A stretch of DNA of 57,211 bases from DAOVQB01 sp023128935 (GTDB lineage: Bacteria; Eisenbacteria; RBG-16-71-46; CAIMUX01; WJJG01). Positions 25,201 through 32,822 of the stretch are shown here, piece by piece (position 1 is the first letter of the stretch; each line of letters opens with the position of its first letter). A model generated the notes under the pieces. It was not told where the DNA came from. It did not search any database and worked only from the letters and a program-made list of their open reading frames with translations. The stretch covers positions 1-57,211 of the forward strand of contig DAOVQB010000006.1 in assembly GCA_030628905.1 (NCBI GenBank), written 5' to 3'. The position numbers were made by a program, and so were the translations under genes.

Positions 25201-26678
25201 CCAAGATCGAGTCTAGTTTCGGCAATCAGATGATCGAGATCTGTTTCTCCCTGTTGCTTCGAGACATCATCGTCTTCCATGTAGATCGTGACCCCGCCCT
25301 TGAGGTAGACGGACGCTCCCGAGGGAGCGCTAACACCCAAGCCCTCCTCCTCCAGAGCATACTGCCATCGGGACTCTCGCTTCTCGTCCTCGATCTGCAC
25401 CTGTTGGACTGGATGACTGCGGTATGTGAATAGACTGGGGTTGCGCTGGCCTTGACCTAAGCCATAGACGATCGCCTGTGGGCCGACGAGGATGAGTGTG
25501 TTGCATAGATAGGCCAGGTCGCTCGTCTCAGTGGGGGAGAGCGGCGCGCTGGAGGTGAAGTCAATCCAGCGCCCCTCCTCTTTCTCGTAAGCGGCGAATG
25601 CGCGCTCGGTGACGACCCAGATACGGTCCGCTTCCAGCGCGAATGCCAGCACGCTCTCGCCTGGCATCTCGTCGCCCGATTCATCCTGGCGCCAGATGCC
25701 GGTATCGGCGCCGTAGCGCCATAGCCCGGCATCGGTGCCCAGCCACAGATCGTCTCCCTGTAGGGTCAGCTGGTGCACGCGGGCATCAGGGAGTTCTATG
25801 CCGGCTTGGAAGGAGGTCCAGCTTTCCAGCTCCTTGTCGTAACGGGCGATGCCGCTCTGGGCCAGCGCCCAGAGAAAACGGGTCGACTGGCGCAAGGCCA
25901 GGATCTGAGGCGAGCGGAACTGACCGAGTAGCGAGTCGACCCGCAGACTCTCGGTCTCCTTGCGGTATTCGGCGATCCCGCGCTCCAGGGCGAACCAGAC
26001 GCGGTCTTCTCCCACAGCGACGTCCGTAATCAGTCCCAGCGGTTTTCCTCCGGGGCCATCCAGGGTTTCCCATTCCAGAATGTACTGATCGAACCGGCCG
26101 GCGCCCTGATCCGTTCCGGAGTAGGCATAGTCTTCGTCGGCCTCGACATCGAAGACAACGCGTCCCGGATAGCCCTCTCCGGCGCCATAGCGTTGCCAGT
26201 CGTCGAAGCGCAGGTCGGAGACGCTGGCCCCGTCACCCGTGATCCACATGTTCTCTCCGGTGAGAGAGAGGTTCTGCAATGGTGCGGGCGGCAGTCCATC
26301 AGCGGGTGTCGTCGTCATCCAGGCTTCGGATGCGGGCTGAAAGCGATAGAGCGCTGCAGGGGTGAGGATCAGAAGACGGTCATCACCCGGCACGATGCGC
26401 GGTCGCAGATCCTCCGCGAGTGTAGTAGAGAAAGGCTGTGGTTGTTGCTCGGTCGGAGAGGGCTCGTCGGAAGCGGGTACGTCATCTGTGAGCATGGCGG
26501 ATAGGGGCGGGCCGCTGGCGACAGCAGCCGCCGGTCCCATCGGAAGGAGAGGAGCCAAGAGCGCATGGGTCACTAGCAAGAGCATCACCGAGAGCTGTGT
26601 GACTGGCATCGTTGCCGTTCGATGGCGGCACCTGCCCGCTGGGATGCCGGGTGCGGGATGGAACTGACGGGACGGCAC
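22239..26678 (-). CDS. Giant exported propeller/beta-barrel-like protein (SprA-like segment)
   Basis: The GTG at 26678 overlaps the TAG of the upstream gene (TAGTG), suggesting coupled translation; the ATG at 26609 is an alternative start just before the hydrophobic signal (MPVTQLSVMLLLVTHALLAPLL). Residues ~100-420 are propeller repeats with a W/L-x-x-D-x-D-x-x-W-x-G spacing (LSLTGENMWITGDGASV, VGEDRVWFALERGIAEY, LTLQGDDLWLGTDAGLWRY, LEADRIWVVTERAFAAY). In the middle, SEHITIDKEPLRPDVDYSI...DDDTVIEIQYLYE matches the domain seen in SprA-type outer-membrane proteins. The last ~550 residues alternate polar and hydrophobic residues with many aromatic girdle positions, as in a large outer-membrane barrel. 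Size 1479 residues. Role inferred only: outer-membrane export or sensing. Confidence 0.65.
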   Translation of the reverse strand: MPSRQFHPAPGIPAGRCRHRTATMPVTQLSVMLLLVTHALLAPLLPMGPAAAVASGPPLSAMLTDDVPASDEPSPTEQQPQPFSTTLAEDLRPRIVPGDDRLLILTPAALYRFQPASEAWMTTTPADGLPPAPLQNLSLTGENMWITGDGASVSDLRFDDWQRYGAGEGYPGRVVFDVEADEDYAYSGTDQGAGRFDQYILEWETLDGPGGKPLGLITDVAVGEDRVWFALERGIAEYRKETESLRVDSLLGQFRSPQILALRQSTRFLWALAQSGIARYDKELESWTSFQAGIELPDARVHQLTLQGDDLWLGTDAGLWRYGADTGIWRQDESGDEMPGESVLAFALEADRIWVVTERAFAAYEKEEGRWIDFTSSAPLSPTETSDLAYLCNTLILVGPQAIVYGLGQGQRNPSLFTYRSHPVQQVQIEDEKRESRWQYALEEEGLGVSAPSGASVYLKGGVTIYMEDDDVSKQQGETDLDHLIAETRLDLGLSGRLGNDRTLSGFYDSSDPDNTAYQLTFRGARSDLLRVVSAGEIEQQLFNSSLAPGTGLRGARARAEFGPRSEETRRRLLGLDAWIGRRRTLPGRDVFYGGNLTVEGLVRDNQFVRRQVFHAPAGWTAENLHQANIYLDDADASTDNANTWYGTLAERDGSWDRLRPNRDYVLGSQGRTLILAQSMGADQALVAVAGSGNRPLGTELQEFDLTDQWLSNHYWITADPVPGSLIISIVDSTGSSSDDAGNSYLQLFGLDEDADGLLEPDRFSPISGFLSFPQSCPFPPEVYAEDPANLYTIEYAYMTALNTFKLSHENVIPGSEHITIDKEPLRPDVDYSIIPSSGLFVFFEHVLLDDDTVIEIQYLYEVGENGDAADDATVLAGQLGLAPNNHLFLGMHATRWRDESGRDVTTGDVNTRLEWKGRGHFLRVSPELAFSRSEPQESPLGEETSGGDEVEQTDRAAAIGFQGRYQQLEVSASYRNLGDHFASFKDRSTLLGQLREESKAHGRLDLGRHVQAELEWNKALSDQITADSVSSRRGEESSLMGSLRLLRSGLPNLELRRGRVLLDSPSERREKWISRIELEINPDQPELLPWGINRLWVRAFFQRSERRFSASTAHACDVGAGGKRTTDHLFVRFNGSAGTPLSWNVAFEDQHTFRPEEDEARDIRRFQRIDATLQAQPHSSLDALLRWESYRNLFWHSHGESGGFNVDRLLLANIHLYPGRLFRSLSPLSFRIDLSETQCEQGDPAVGLPGASCLWDDARQISQRRQAHNGVVETRIQILSWMRLVERWEGEFEGLWREGLSHESDGYDLESRLEIKPRRGLLTLRVFNSRSTEEDAETATRRRFLGDWNQTWSRGILTYLSLDARRGDTKERALSDRSEFWNPQARITLRDPRWQLDTSLGISLSWGRSKDTSPGVDHRWTQTSRHALLTSLSFQPVKILNVKLQYVASGSRTELEGSLSSDRWDIDHDLRLRLLIRA

Positions 26679-27631
26679 TAGTTCAACTCCAGGACCCGTA
26701 GCGCCTCCGGCTTCGAGGTCCCCAGGCCATGCTCGGCGGCATAGCGGATGTAGTTAATCTGATCCGCCCGGCAGGTCTGGCCATTCCATGTGGAAAGCCC
26801 TACACCAAACGCATCGACGGCGACGGGATCCACACCCGCGATCACACCTCCAAAGGGATCCACCGCACCTGGCCCGGAGGGCCCACCGGTCTTCAGGATC
26901 CGCATCGCATCGATCACTGTCAGTTGCGGTTTGAGTACCGTGGCCAGATCCGCGATGGCCTGGTGGAGATCCATGTCGTGGTGGAAGCGATGACGGTCCC
27001 AGACCAGGCCCATCAAGTTCTTGAGGCCCAGGCTGACCCGTGTAGCCGAGTGGGCCTTGGCAGTCGGAACGTTGATGAAGACATCCGCTTTCTGCATAAG
27101 TGCGGGGACCTGCACCACGTGGAGGGCCTTCCCAGCCGGTACTTGGAGTTCTCGGTAGACCTTCTCCTTATCCAATGAGACAAGCTTGGCCTTGGGGAAG
27201 CCAGCAACTGCATCGGCGATGCCGGAACGTTTGAAGCAGCGCTGCGCAAGCTTCATGGTGTGGTCCACGATCAGCACCCTGCGGGCACCTGCCTCGAAGC
27301 AGGCCTCCAGTACTCCTGCTATGACCTCAGGATGGGTTGTGGCGCCCCAATCGGGTGGGGTTTCGAAGCTGGCGTTGGGCTTGACAACGACGACCTGCCC
27401 GGGCTGGACGAAGCGCCCAATGCCGCCGAGCGCTTGAATGGCCCGGTGAACGGCTGCTTTGGGCGCGTCCTTGGCCAGAACCAGATCAGGGAGGTCCGCC
27501 AAGCCCGCTCCTGTATCCACCGGGACGGCCCCAGGCGGCAAGGGATCTGCTCCCAGCGCGCGGGCCGTTGGCAGCAGGAGACCTGTGCCCAGTGCTCGGA
27601 CGCTTGATTTCAGAAAGCGCCGCCGGTCCAT
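26678..27631 (-). CDS. Tat-exported DUF362 protein
   Basis: MDRRRFLKSSVRALGTGLLLP is a twin-arginine signal (RRRFLK). The rest is DUF362: VVVKPNASFE, HPEVIAGVLEACFEAGARRVLIVDH, VFINVPTAKAHSATRVSLGLKNLMGLV, DLATVLKPQLTVIDAMRILKTGGPSGPG and VIAGVDPVAVDAFG. DUF362 proteins are often linked to iron-sulfur or redox processes, but no biochemical function is settled; no ferredoxin cluster motif (CxxCxxC) is present here. Length 317 is normal. It lies nine bases after the lipoprotein gene and overlaps the giant gene by one base, so the three form an operon. Confidence 0.85.
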   Translation of the reverse strand: MDRRRFLKSSVRALGTGLLLPTARALGADPLPPGAVPVDTGAGLADLPDLVLAKDAPKAAVHRAIQALGGIGRFVQPGQVVVVKPNASFETPPDWGATTHPEVIAGVLEACFEAGARRVLIVDHTMKLAQRCFKRSGIADAVAGFPKAKLVSLDKEKVYRELQVPAGKALHVVQVPALMQKADVFINVPTAKAHSATRVSLGLKNLMGLVWDRHRFHHDMDLHQAIADLATVLKPQLTVIDAMRILKTGGPSGPGAVDPFGGVIAGVDPVAVDAFGVGLSTWNGQTCRADQINYIRYAAEHGLGTSKPEALRVLELN

Positions 27632-27640
27632 TTATCGCTC

Positions 27641-28294
27641 CTAGCTCCTTATCTCCAGATCTATGTGGGTCCCGAAAAGTTCGAGGAGCGTCCTGGCGTC
27701 CTGGGAAGAACTGTCGATGGACAGCTTGATCCAATACTGGTCGCGCTGGACCTGGATGAGCAGCGAATTGAGCCCACGACAGAGACGTTCCTGATCCCCA
27801 ATCCCACCAAGTTCCTCGCAGTTCCCGATATCGATCTCGGGGTCGTCATAGAGCTCCTGGGCGTCCTCGACGGTAGCCAACTCGAAGATCCAGACAGTGA
27901 GGGTCTTTTCCCCGCCATCGAGTGGTCCCTTGTACTTCTGCTCCACGAACTCTTGGAAGTTGTGATTGTCATATATCTCATAGCCGCCGTTGATGATGTC
28001 CTGGAGTTCAGATGCGGTGGTTGCGATGCTCGGGTCTCCATCTCGCGTGAAGCCTCCCGCATCCTGGGGAAGGAAATCCTCAACGTGACGGATCACTGTG
28101 CTCGTGTCATCGCCGTTTCCGTTTCCATTGCCATCCCCGCTGTCGCTGCCGCAGTTGCATATGCAGTCGTTGCTGCATCCGATAGCGATGACCGCCAGGA
28201 TGAGCACACTGATCCCCGCCATCCGTTTCCACAGGACCGGACAGCTACACGGACCTTGTCGATTGCGACAAAGACTCCCTTGATAGACCTTCAT
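27641..28294 (-). CDS. Lipoprotein, possibly distant DUF6599 relative
   Basis: The 217-residue product has a hydrophobic stretch (ISVLILAVIAIGC) ending in a lipobox Cys at about residue 40, preceded by an unusually long Cys-containing N-terminus. After a Cys/Gly/Asp/Asn linker comes a domain with LQDIINGGYEIYDNHNFQEFVEQKY, LTVWIFELATVEDAQELY and LLIQVQRDQYWIKLSID. The first of these recalls the L-x-x-YINGxAxxY element of the DUF6599 protein at 6.1-7.4 kb, so a distant relation is possible. AAGGAGAGG precedes the ATG at 28294. First gene of the operon with the DUF362 and giant proteins; probably anchored to a membrane. Confidence 0.6.
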   Translation of the reverse strand: MKVYQGSLCRNRQGPCSCPVLWKRMAGISVLILAVIAIGCSNDCICNCGSDSGDGNGNGNGDDTSTVIRHVEDFLPQDAGGFTRDGDPSIATTASELQDIINGGYEIYDNHNFQEFVEQKYKGPLDGGEKTLTVWIFELATVEDAQELYDDPEIDIGNCEELGGIGDQERLCRGLNSLLIQVQRDQYWIKLSIDSSSQDARTLLELFGTHIDLEIRS

Positions 28295-28486
28295 CCTAGC
28301 CTCTCCTTTGTCCTCATCCGCACAGTGCCCCGCTGGCGTTTGAGATTCCCGCTACGAATGCGCGGATGTTGCCGGCATTCCTGCCGAGTGGATGCGGTGG
28401 AATTGGCTGGGATTGTATCATCCGAAAGGGTGGGATCTCAATCTGTCCAGCGGTTCGTAGCAGTCGCAGCGCCTCGTGATGCAGCG

Positions 28487-28993
28487 TCAGGCGTGGTCTC
28501 GTCGGGCGGCGAGCTCTGGTACTTCGGAGGCGAGCTCCGGTACTTCGGCGGCGAGCTCTGGTACTTCGGAGGCGAATCCCCAGTACTGCCCTAGGGCCCT
28601 AAGCTTTTCCCCGAAGGTACTGAAGTTCGTGGGTTTGACGATATAACTGCACGCTCCGCTGCTATAGCTGGTGGTGATCTTCTCTTTGCTCGTGGAGGTG
28701 CTCAGTATAATCGTGGGAATCCGTCGTGTCGTTGGGTTCGCCTTGAGCTGCTGCAATAGCTCGATGCCATCCATTCCGGGGAGCTTTATATCCAGGAATA
28801 TGAAGTCAGGGAGACGAAACGATTCGCTCTCTTGCGGTGAGTGGGGCCCATGCAGATACGCAAGCGCCGACTCCGCATCCGAGAAGCGCACCACGCGACG
28901 GGCGAATGTCTGGCTGATGAGCATGTCCTCGATGAGCATGCAGTGATCATCATTGTCATCAACGAGGAGAACCAGATACCTGCCTTGTGCCAT
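28487..28993 (-). CDS. Single-domain response regulator (Rcp1-like) with heptad tail
   Basis: The 168-residue protein starts at the ATG at 28993 with GGAGG six bases upstream; longer frames upstream are not coding. It is a CheY-fold receiver: Asp12/Asp13 acidic pocket (LLVDDNDDH), phospho-acceptor Asp68 (FIFLDIKLPGMDG), Ser/Thr switch in IILSTSTS and Lys in YIVKPTNF. Spacing and the inserted HGPHSPQESESFRLP loop are typical of Rcp1-type regulators that pair with phytochrome-like or hybrid kinases. No DNA-binding domain and no adjacent kinase. The C-terminus carries three copies of SEVPELA encoded by a 21-bp repeat. Confidence 0.9.
   Translation of the reverse strand: MAQGRYLVLLVDDNDDHCMLIEDMLISQTFARRVVRFSDAESALAYLHGPHSPQESESFRLPDFIFLDIKLPGMDGIELLQQLKANPTTRRIPTIILSTSTSKEKITTSYSSGACSYIVKPTNFSTFGEKLRALGQYWGFASEVPELAAEVPELASEVPELAARRDHA
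28511..28573 (-). repeat. 21-bp tandem repeat at the C-terminus of the response regulator
   Basis: Three exact-length units (plus strand GAGCTCTGGTACTTCGGAGG with one to two changes) each encode seven residues, close to SEVPELA. The frame is preserved to the stop. Confidence 0.9.
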
Positions 28994-29297
28994 GGAAGTC
29001 CTCCAGAGTGCCACGGATGCTGCGATTGACGAACAAGGCCACAAGGCTGGGGGAGAACACAAACCCTGCATGCGCCAGGAGGCAGTCACATGTCGCCTGC
29101 TCGGGGCATGTGGTGACGGCTCTCCCATGCCTCCCACGCCTGCCTATTGCTTCATCGGCCCTGAGGGGGCGTGTCTTTGGCCTCTGAAGCTGGGTTTTGG
29201 GCGGATGGTGCTTTTGGCTGTGGGGGGAGCCGTCCGGCGAGTCTATAGAGGGCAATATTGTTGCATTTGCGCCATTCTTTGGCAACGAGGCCCGCAG
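28994..29297 (-). other. Leader region of the response regulator gene
   Basis: About 300 bp without a supported gene. Beyond the GGAGG ribosome site near 29000 I see no clear promoter boxes. The distal end meets a partial copy of the 157-bp palindromic element. Confidence 0.35.
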
Positions 29298-29348
29298 CGA
29301 CGCCGGGTCCTCGCCGAAAATGGGAAGTTATTCTTGCGCGGGCCCTAA
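29298..29348 (-). mobile_element. Partial copy of the 157-bp palindromic element
   Basis: Only the right third is present: TCCTCGCCGAAAATGGG, then AAGTTATTCTTGCGCGGGCCC and TAA. It ends at the stop codon of the DtxR-type gene: the TAG (minus strand) is made of the element's last base and the TA of the flanking TAA. The left part is missing or too diverged to see. Confidence 0.75.
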
Positions 29349-29800
29349 GGCCTGCCGCCACGCGTATGGCAGTAGTAGCCGGTCTTGTCGTTCCACCTGA
29401 CGCAGCCAGATGGATTTGTCTTCACGAACTCGAGGTAGCGGATCAGACGATCCAGAATGAAAGGGGAGAGCGCGTGCTCCATCTTGCACGCGTCTTCATT
29501 GGCAAGGGTCTCGTCGACCGCGAGAACATCCACGAAGAAATCGCGCAGGGCCCGGTGCCGCGCTACGACATCCTGAGCAGCTTTGCGGCCCTCAGTAGTC
29601 AGGGTGATGACGTCATAGGGGGCATAGTTGACCAACCCCTTCTCTGCCAAGGATCGTAGGGCCTGTGTTACCGAGGAGCTGTGTACCCCCAGGCGCACGG
29701 CGATATCCTTCGCTCGGGCCGCCTGCTTTTCGGCAACGATGTGAAAGATGGCCTCGAGATAATCCTCCATACTTTCACTGAGATCCAATCTGTCAGGCAT
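29345..29800 (-). CDS. DtxR/MntR-family metal-dependent transcriptional repressor
   Basis: The 151-residue protein has the DtxR layout: a winged helix (SESMEDYLEAIFHIVAEKQAARAKDIAVRLGVHSSSVTQALRSLAEKGLVNY, about 8-60) and a metal-binding dimerisation domain (ARHRALRDFFVDVLAVDETLANEDACKMEHALS, about 80-112), with the C-E-x-x-H-like CKMEHALS segment that carries metal ligands. There is no SH3-like third domain, as in MntR. The last 25 residues are unlike the family and end on the inserted element. AAGGA lies 10 bases before the ATG. It likely represses Mn or Fe uptake genes when metal-loaded; the nearby TonB2-type operon is a plausible but unproven target. Confidence 0.85.
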   Translation of the reverse strand: MPDRLDLSESMEDYLEAIFHIVAEKQAARAKDIAVRLGVHSSSVTQALRSLAEKGLVNYAPYDVITLTTEGRKAAQDVVARHRALRDFFVDVLAVDETLANEDACKMEHALSPFILDRLIRYLEFVKTNPSGCVRWNDKTGYYCHTRGGRP

Positions 29801-29823
29801 GGGTCCACGTCCTTTCCTGATTG

Positions 29824-29860
29824 AGCCGCCGGAATTCCATTGGCAGCAATGCCGGCGGCT
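29824..29860. promoter_or_regulatory. 9-bp inverted repeat upstream of the DtxR-type gene
   Basis: AGCCGCCGG, 19 bases, CCGGCGGCT: perfect arms lying 24-60 bp before the repressor's start codon and touching the end of the palindromic element. It could be an operator or a hairpin. Confidence 0.35.
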
Positions 29861-30023
29861 AAGGGCCCGCGCAAGAATAACTTCCCATTTACGCCGGTCC
29901 CGAACGCCGGGGACTTCGTTGAGTCTCCTCGGAGTAGTCCCGGCTACGCCTTCGTCGCCGCGCCTCGTCCTCGACGGTGCGGTCCTCGCCGAAAATGGGA
30001 ATTTATTCTCGCGCGAGCCCTAA
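29860..30023. mobile_element. 157-bp palindromic element, complete copy
   Basis: A 158-bp body (29863-30020) starts GGGCCCGCGCAAGAATAAC and ends with the matching GCGCGAGCCC. It is flanked on both sides by TAA. The right junction supplies the TAG stop of the TPR gene on the minus strand (bases 30020-30022). No coding capacity. The internal sequence matches the copies at 43.3 and 51.4 kb over its whole length. Confidence 0.85.
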
Positions 30024-31297
30024 CGCCTTGCCGCCTTGGCCCTGTTCAGCAGCTCTCGGGACACCTCCTCCAGTTCAGGGAAAGCGGCGGATCGTTCGAG
30101 ATGTTGGGTTGCTTCCTCGACCCATCCCAGCTCGAGCGCACAGTAACCCATCATCAGATGGGCTCTGGCGCGCGTCGTATCCAGGCGCGCGCATTCCCGG
30201 AAGGCTCGATAGGACTCTTCGTAATCCTCCTGCATGTAGTATAGATCCGCCAACAGAGACCACAAACGGGTTGTTGGTTTTCTTTCAAGGGCGCGTTCGA
30301 GTGTGTGCAGCGCCCGTTCGGCGTCATGCGCGGCGATATAGGCTGAGGAGAGACGCTCATAATCGCGGGGGGAACTACTATCAGGGCGCGCCTGCTCGTA
30401 GTAGCGGCAGGCCTGGACCGGCACATCGATCAACACATACAGGTCCCCGAGCTGGGACAACTCCTCCCGGCGCAGCGGGCGTAAGTAGCCGACAACCGTC
30501 AGGGCCACGGCAGCCCGCCGGTAGTCGCCCTGGGCTGCTGCGAATTGATAAACGATCTTCCAGGCCGTGGGATTGTCCCCGTGGACGCGGAGCATATCAT
30601 CGGCGACCCTTGAAGCCTGTTCCGTGCGGTTCAGGTCCAGGCAGGTTGAGACCAGCGCACGGTACCAGTCCAGCTCTGGTTCACCGTGGTTGCCGGAAAC
30701 AAGATCCGTCAGCAGCTGCAGGGCCCGATCGAACTCCTGAGCTTGCAGGAAAGAGACAGCGGCGTAGTAGAGAACCCCAGGATGCCTTGCCGGGCTGTAT
30801 TCGTAACCGTTGGCGAAGGCCTTTCCAGCCAGGCCATACTGGCAGAGGTCGTAGGCCACTTCACCCAGGCTGAGCCACGCATGGGCAAAGGTGGGGTCCA
30901 TGTCGACTGCTGCCTGCAACTGCGCAAGGGCTTCTCTCTGCTTCCCGATGAGAGTTAGATCGCTGGCGAGGTAGAAGCGCAAGAGAGGGTGGTCCTCCTC
31001 CGGGTGCTTGCTGAGATAGGTCCGCAAAAGCGCCACTGCCTCTCCGGACTCACCGGCCTCGCGGCGTTGCTGGGCTTGGAAGAGGACCCGGCGGACCTTG
31101 CCGGGGATCTGCGCCAGATCCGTCGTGGAGAAGCTCGGTGCTTTGCCGCCTTCCTCGTGTTGGGCCCATGCGGTGCCCGCAAGGGCCTGAACCACTATCA
31201 GGCCAGCCAGCAAGGACCCTGAAGCCAGTCGTCTCAACCGTGCATGCTCCACGGCAACCGAGGATGTCCTATGATTTACGAGAATGCTCATCATCAT
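30020..31297 (-). CDS. Periplasmic TPR protein of the TonB2-type operon
   Basis: The 425-residue protein has a signal peptide (LASGSLLAGLIVVQALAGTAWA, ending ~residue 45) and then at least eight TPR-like helix pairs (HPLLRFYLASDLTLIGKQREALAQLQAAVDMDP, AHAWLSLGEVAYDLCQYGLAGKAFANG, RALHTLERALERKPTTRLWSLLADLYYMQEDYEESYRAF, RAHLMMGYCALELGWVEEATQHLERS). In TonB2/TtpC operons a TPR protein commonly closes the gene set, probably as a periplasmic scaffold. It overlaps tonB by 29 bp. Its stop codon lies at the junction of the inserted palindromic element. Confidence 0.85.
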   Translation of the reverse strand: MMMSILVNHRTSSVAVEHARLRRLASGSLLAGLIVVQALAGTAWAQHEEGGKAPSFSTTDLAQIPGKVRRVLFQAQQRREAGESGEAVALLRTYLSKHPEEDHPLLRFYLASDLTLIGKQREALAQLQAAVDMDPTFAHAWLSLGEVAYDLCQYGLAGKAFANGYEYSPARHPGVLYYAAVSFLQAQEFDRALQLLTDLVSGNHGEPELDWYRALVSTCLDLNRTEQASRVADDMLRVHGDNPTAWKIVYQFAAAQGDYRRAAVALTVVGYLRPLRREELSQLGDLYVLIDVPVQACRYYEQARPDSSSPRDYERLSSAYIAAHDAERALHTLERALERKPTTRLWSLLADLYYMQEDYEESYRAFRECARLDTTRARAHLMMGYCALELGWVEEATQHLERSAAFPELEEVSRELLNRAKAARR

Positions 31298-31919
31298 CGC
31301 AAAGTTCGAAGCGTATAGTGGTCATAACCCAGGAACTGACATTCTTGCCGCCGATCTTCCCCGGGCTGAATCTCCATTTGGGGACAGCCTTACGAACGCT
31401 TTCATCAAACAACCCAGGATGTGATGCCTCCAGGATTGTCACGCGGCTCACGGTACCATCTTCCGCCACTAGGAACCGAACCGTTACATGTCCCTCGATA
31501 TCCATCCACGTGGCCTTGTACGGATACACGGGCGGCATCTTGACAAGCGTCTGGGGCGGGCGGTCCAGCTCTTCGGCATTAAAAATGAACTCCCCTTCCA
31601 GCACTCCATCTCCCAATAGGTCCGGATCGATAGCTAGCGAGATATCCGGCCGTGCCGGGATGTTCGGTCCTGGGCGGACCAGGTCTGGGATGAAGCTGCT
31701 GAGAGGCTTCGGCGTCGGCTTCCGCGGTTCTGGGACGCGTTTTTCCTCCGGCTGGACGGGTGCATGTAGCTTCACGAGATGGACCGGTACTGGTTCGGTC
31801 AGGTCCTGCGGGTACGGGCGCTCGCTCGAGACAAGGGATGCCATGCCAAAGATCAGGATGTTGATCAGGCCTGAAGCCACGAGTGCTGGCAGGATCCAGA
31901 TTGGCAGTCGGCCCTTCAA
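31269..31919 (-). CDS. tonB: Energy transducer TonB
   Basis: TonB couples the inner-membrane proton gradient to outer-membrane receptors. The 216-residue protein has one N-terminal TM segment (LPALVASGLINILIFGMASLV), a Pro/Lys/Glu-rich periplasmic linker (~50-85: PVQPEEKRVPEPRKPTPKP) and a C-terminal TonB domain (~128-205: PPVYPYKATWMDIEGHVTVRF, VEDGTVS-type turn, ESVRKAVPKWRFSPGKIGGKNV). The linker is short for TonB, as in TonB2 proteins. The start is TTG at 31919 overlapping the previous gene's TGA (TTGA), with GAGGA six bases upstream. Confidence 0.9.
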   Translation of the reverse strand: MKGRLPIWILPALVASGLINILIFGMASLVSSERPYPQDLTEPVPVHLVKLHAPVQPEEKRVPEPRKPTPKPLSSFIPDLVRPGPNIPARPDISLAIDPDLLGDGVLEGEFIFNAEELDRPPQTLVKMPPVYPYKATWMDIEGHVTVRFLVAEDGTVSRVTILEASHPGLFDESVRKAVPKWRFSPGKIGGKNVSSWVMTTIRFELCDDDEHSRKS

Positions 31920-32821
31920 TTGTTTTCCTCAACTCCTGGTGGTGTGTGGCCGCCCCTCCTGCCTCTTGACACCAAGGTCGAGAGCAGCAGCGCGCCCAGG
32001 AGGGCGGCGAAGGTTAGTACAACCTCAAGCCAATAGCGCGTAGGTTCAATCCAGATCTCCCTGAAGAGATCCCAGCGACCGAGGATCTCAACGCTGGTCC
32101 AGAAAATGATGACAGTCGGGACGGCGTAGCGAATGGCCGGTGCAATCCGGACGTACTTCAGGAGCCGGGTGATCAGGTAGATGGACCAGAGCAAGGATCC
32201 TGCGAAGACGGCATACGTGAATGGATGACGGTCTCCGAAGAATGCCTTGTCGTAGGCGATCATTAGAAGAATGTAGAATGCCCACAGAACGAAGATTGTT
32301 TCCATGGCGGTGATCGCGGCGTAGTTCCTGGGTCCAGCAGCTGGCGCGGGTGTTACCGGCAGATGCAAGCGGCGGCGAAACCAGGCGAAAAACATGCATC
32401 GCGTGTGAGGATTCAGAAGGAAGTAGGGGACCAAGGCCAGGAAGAGGCCAATTGACGAAGGGAGTAGGAGGTACTCGGGCTTCGTGACAACTTCTCCGTT
32501 TTCAATCATCGGCGCGATGGCCAAATGATGCGCGTAAAACACAAATGAGAACTCCACGAACCCGGTCCAGAGAAAAATCCCGGCCAGAAAACCGAGAAAC
32601 GTCTGGGCGGTTTCGCCTTTTCTCCGTAATGCGACCAGAAGGGCAGCAGCACCGAGTAACCCGAGCCCCAAGGCGCCAATATATTGATAGTGATCTCCCA
32701 GGAGCACTTGGGTCAGGATCATGAGAGCGTGACCCAATGGCATGGTGAGAAGCACTATGATGAAGGCCAAGATGCCGACCAAGGGCCTGCCGCTGAGCGA
32801 TTGAGGCAGCGTGTGTGTCAT
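31916..32821 (-). CDS. Eight-TM membrane protein inserted in the TonB2-type operon
   Basis: The 301-residue protein has about eight hydrophobic segments: ~13-36, 46-66, 75-100, 117-136, 170-190, 201-224, 230-249 and 263-287. Charged or conserved-looking positions inside membranes include H31, E90 and H99/H100 (FVEFSFVFYAHHLAI) and E174. I do not recognise the family. It lies exactly between exbD (one base away) and tonB (4-bp overlap), so it is cotranscribed and cotranslated with the energy-transduction machinery. This position is normally empty in TtpC-TonB2 operons. A role as an accessory inner-membrane component, or a transporter powered or regulated by the complex, is inference. Confidence 0.75.
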   Translation of the reverse strand: MTHTLPQSLSGRPLVGILAFIIVLLTMPLGHALMILTQVLLGDHYQYIGALGLGLLGAAALLVALRRKGETAQTFLGFLAGIFLWTGFVEFSFVFYAHHLAIAPMIENGEVVTKPEYLLLPSSIGLFLALVPYFLLNPHTRCMFFAWFRRRLHLPVTPAPAAGPRNYAAITAMETIFVLWAFYILLMIAYDKAFFGDRHPFTYAVFAGSLLWSIYLITRLLKYVRIAPAIRYAVPTVIIFWTSVEILGRWDLFREIWIEPTRYWLEVVLTFAALLGALLLSTLVSRGRRGGHTPPGVEENN

Positions 32822-32822
32822 T

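Noticed and set aside
28953..29348. Plus-strand open frame upstream of the DtxR-type gene
   Set aside because: Composed of Cys/Arg/Gly-rich sequence from intergenic DNA and the partial element; no support.
29859..30023. Intrinsic terminator only
   Set aside because: A terminator alone would not explain identical internal sequence in several copies, the flanking trinucleotide duplications or the remnant end; terminator activity may still be a side effect.
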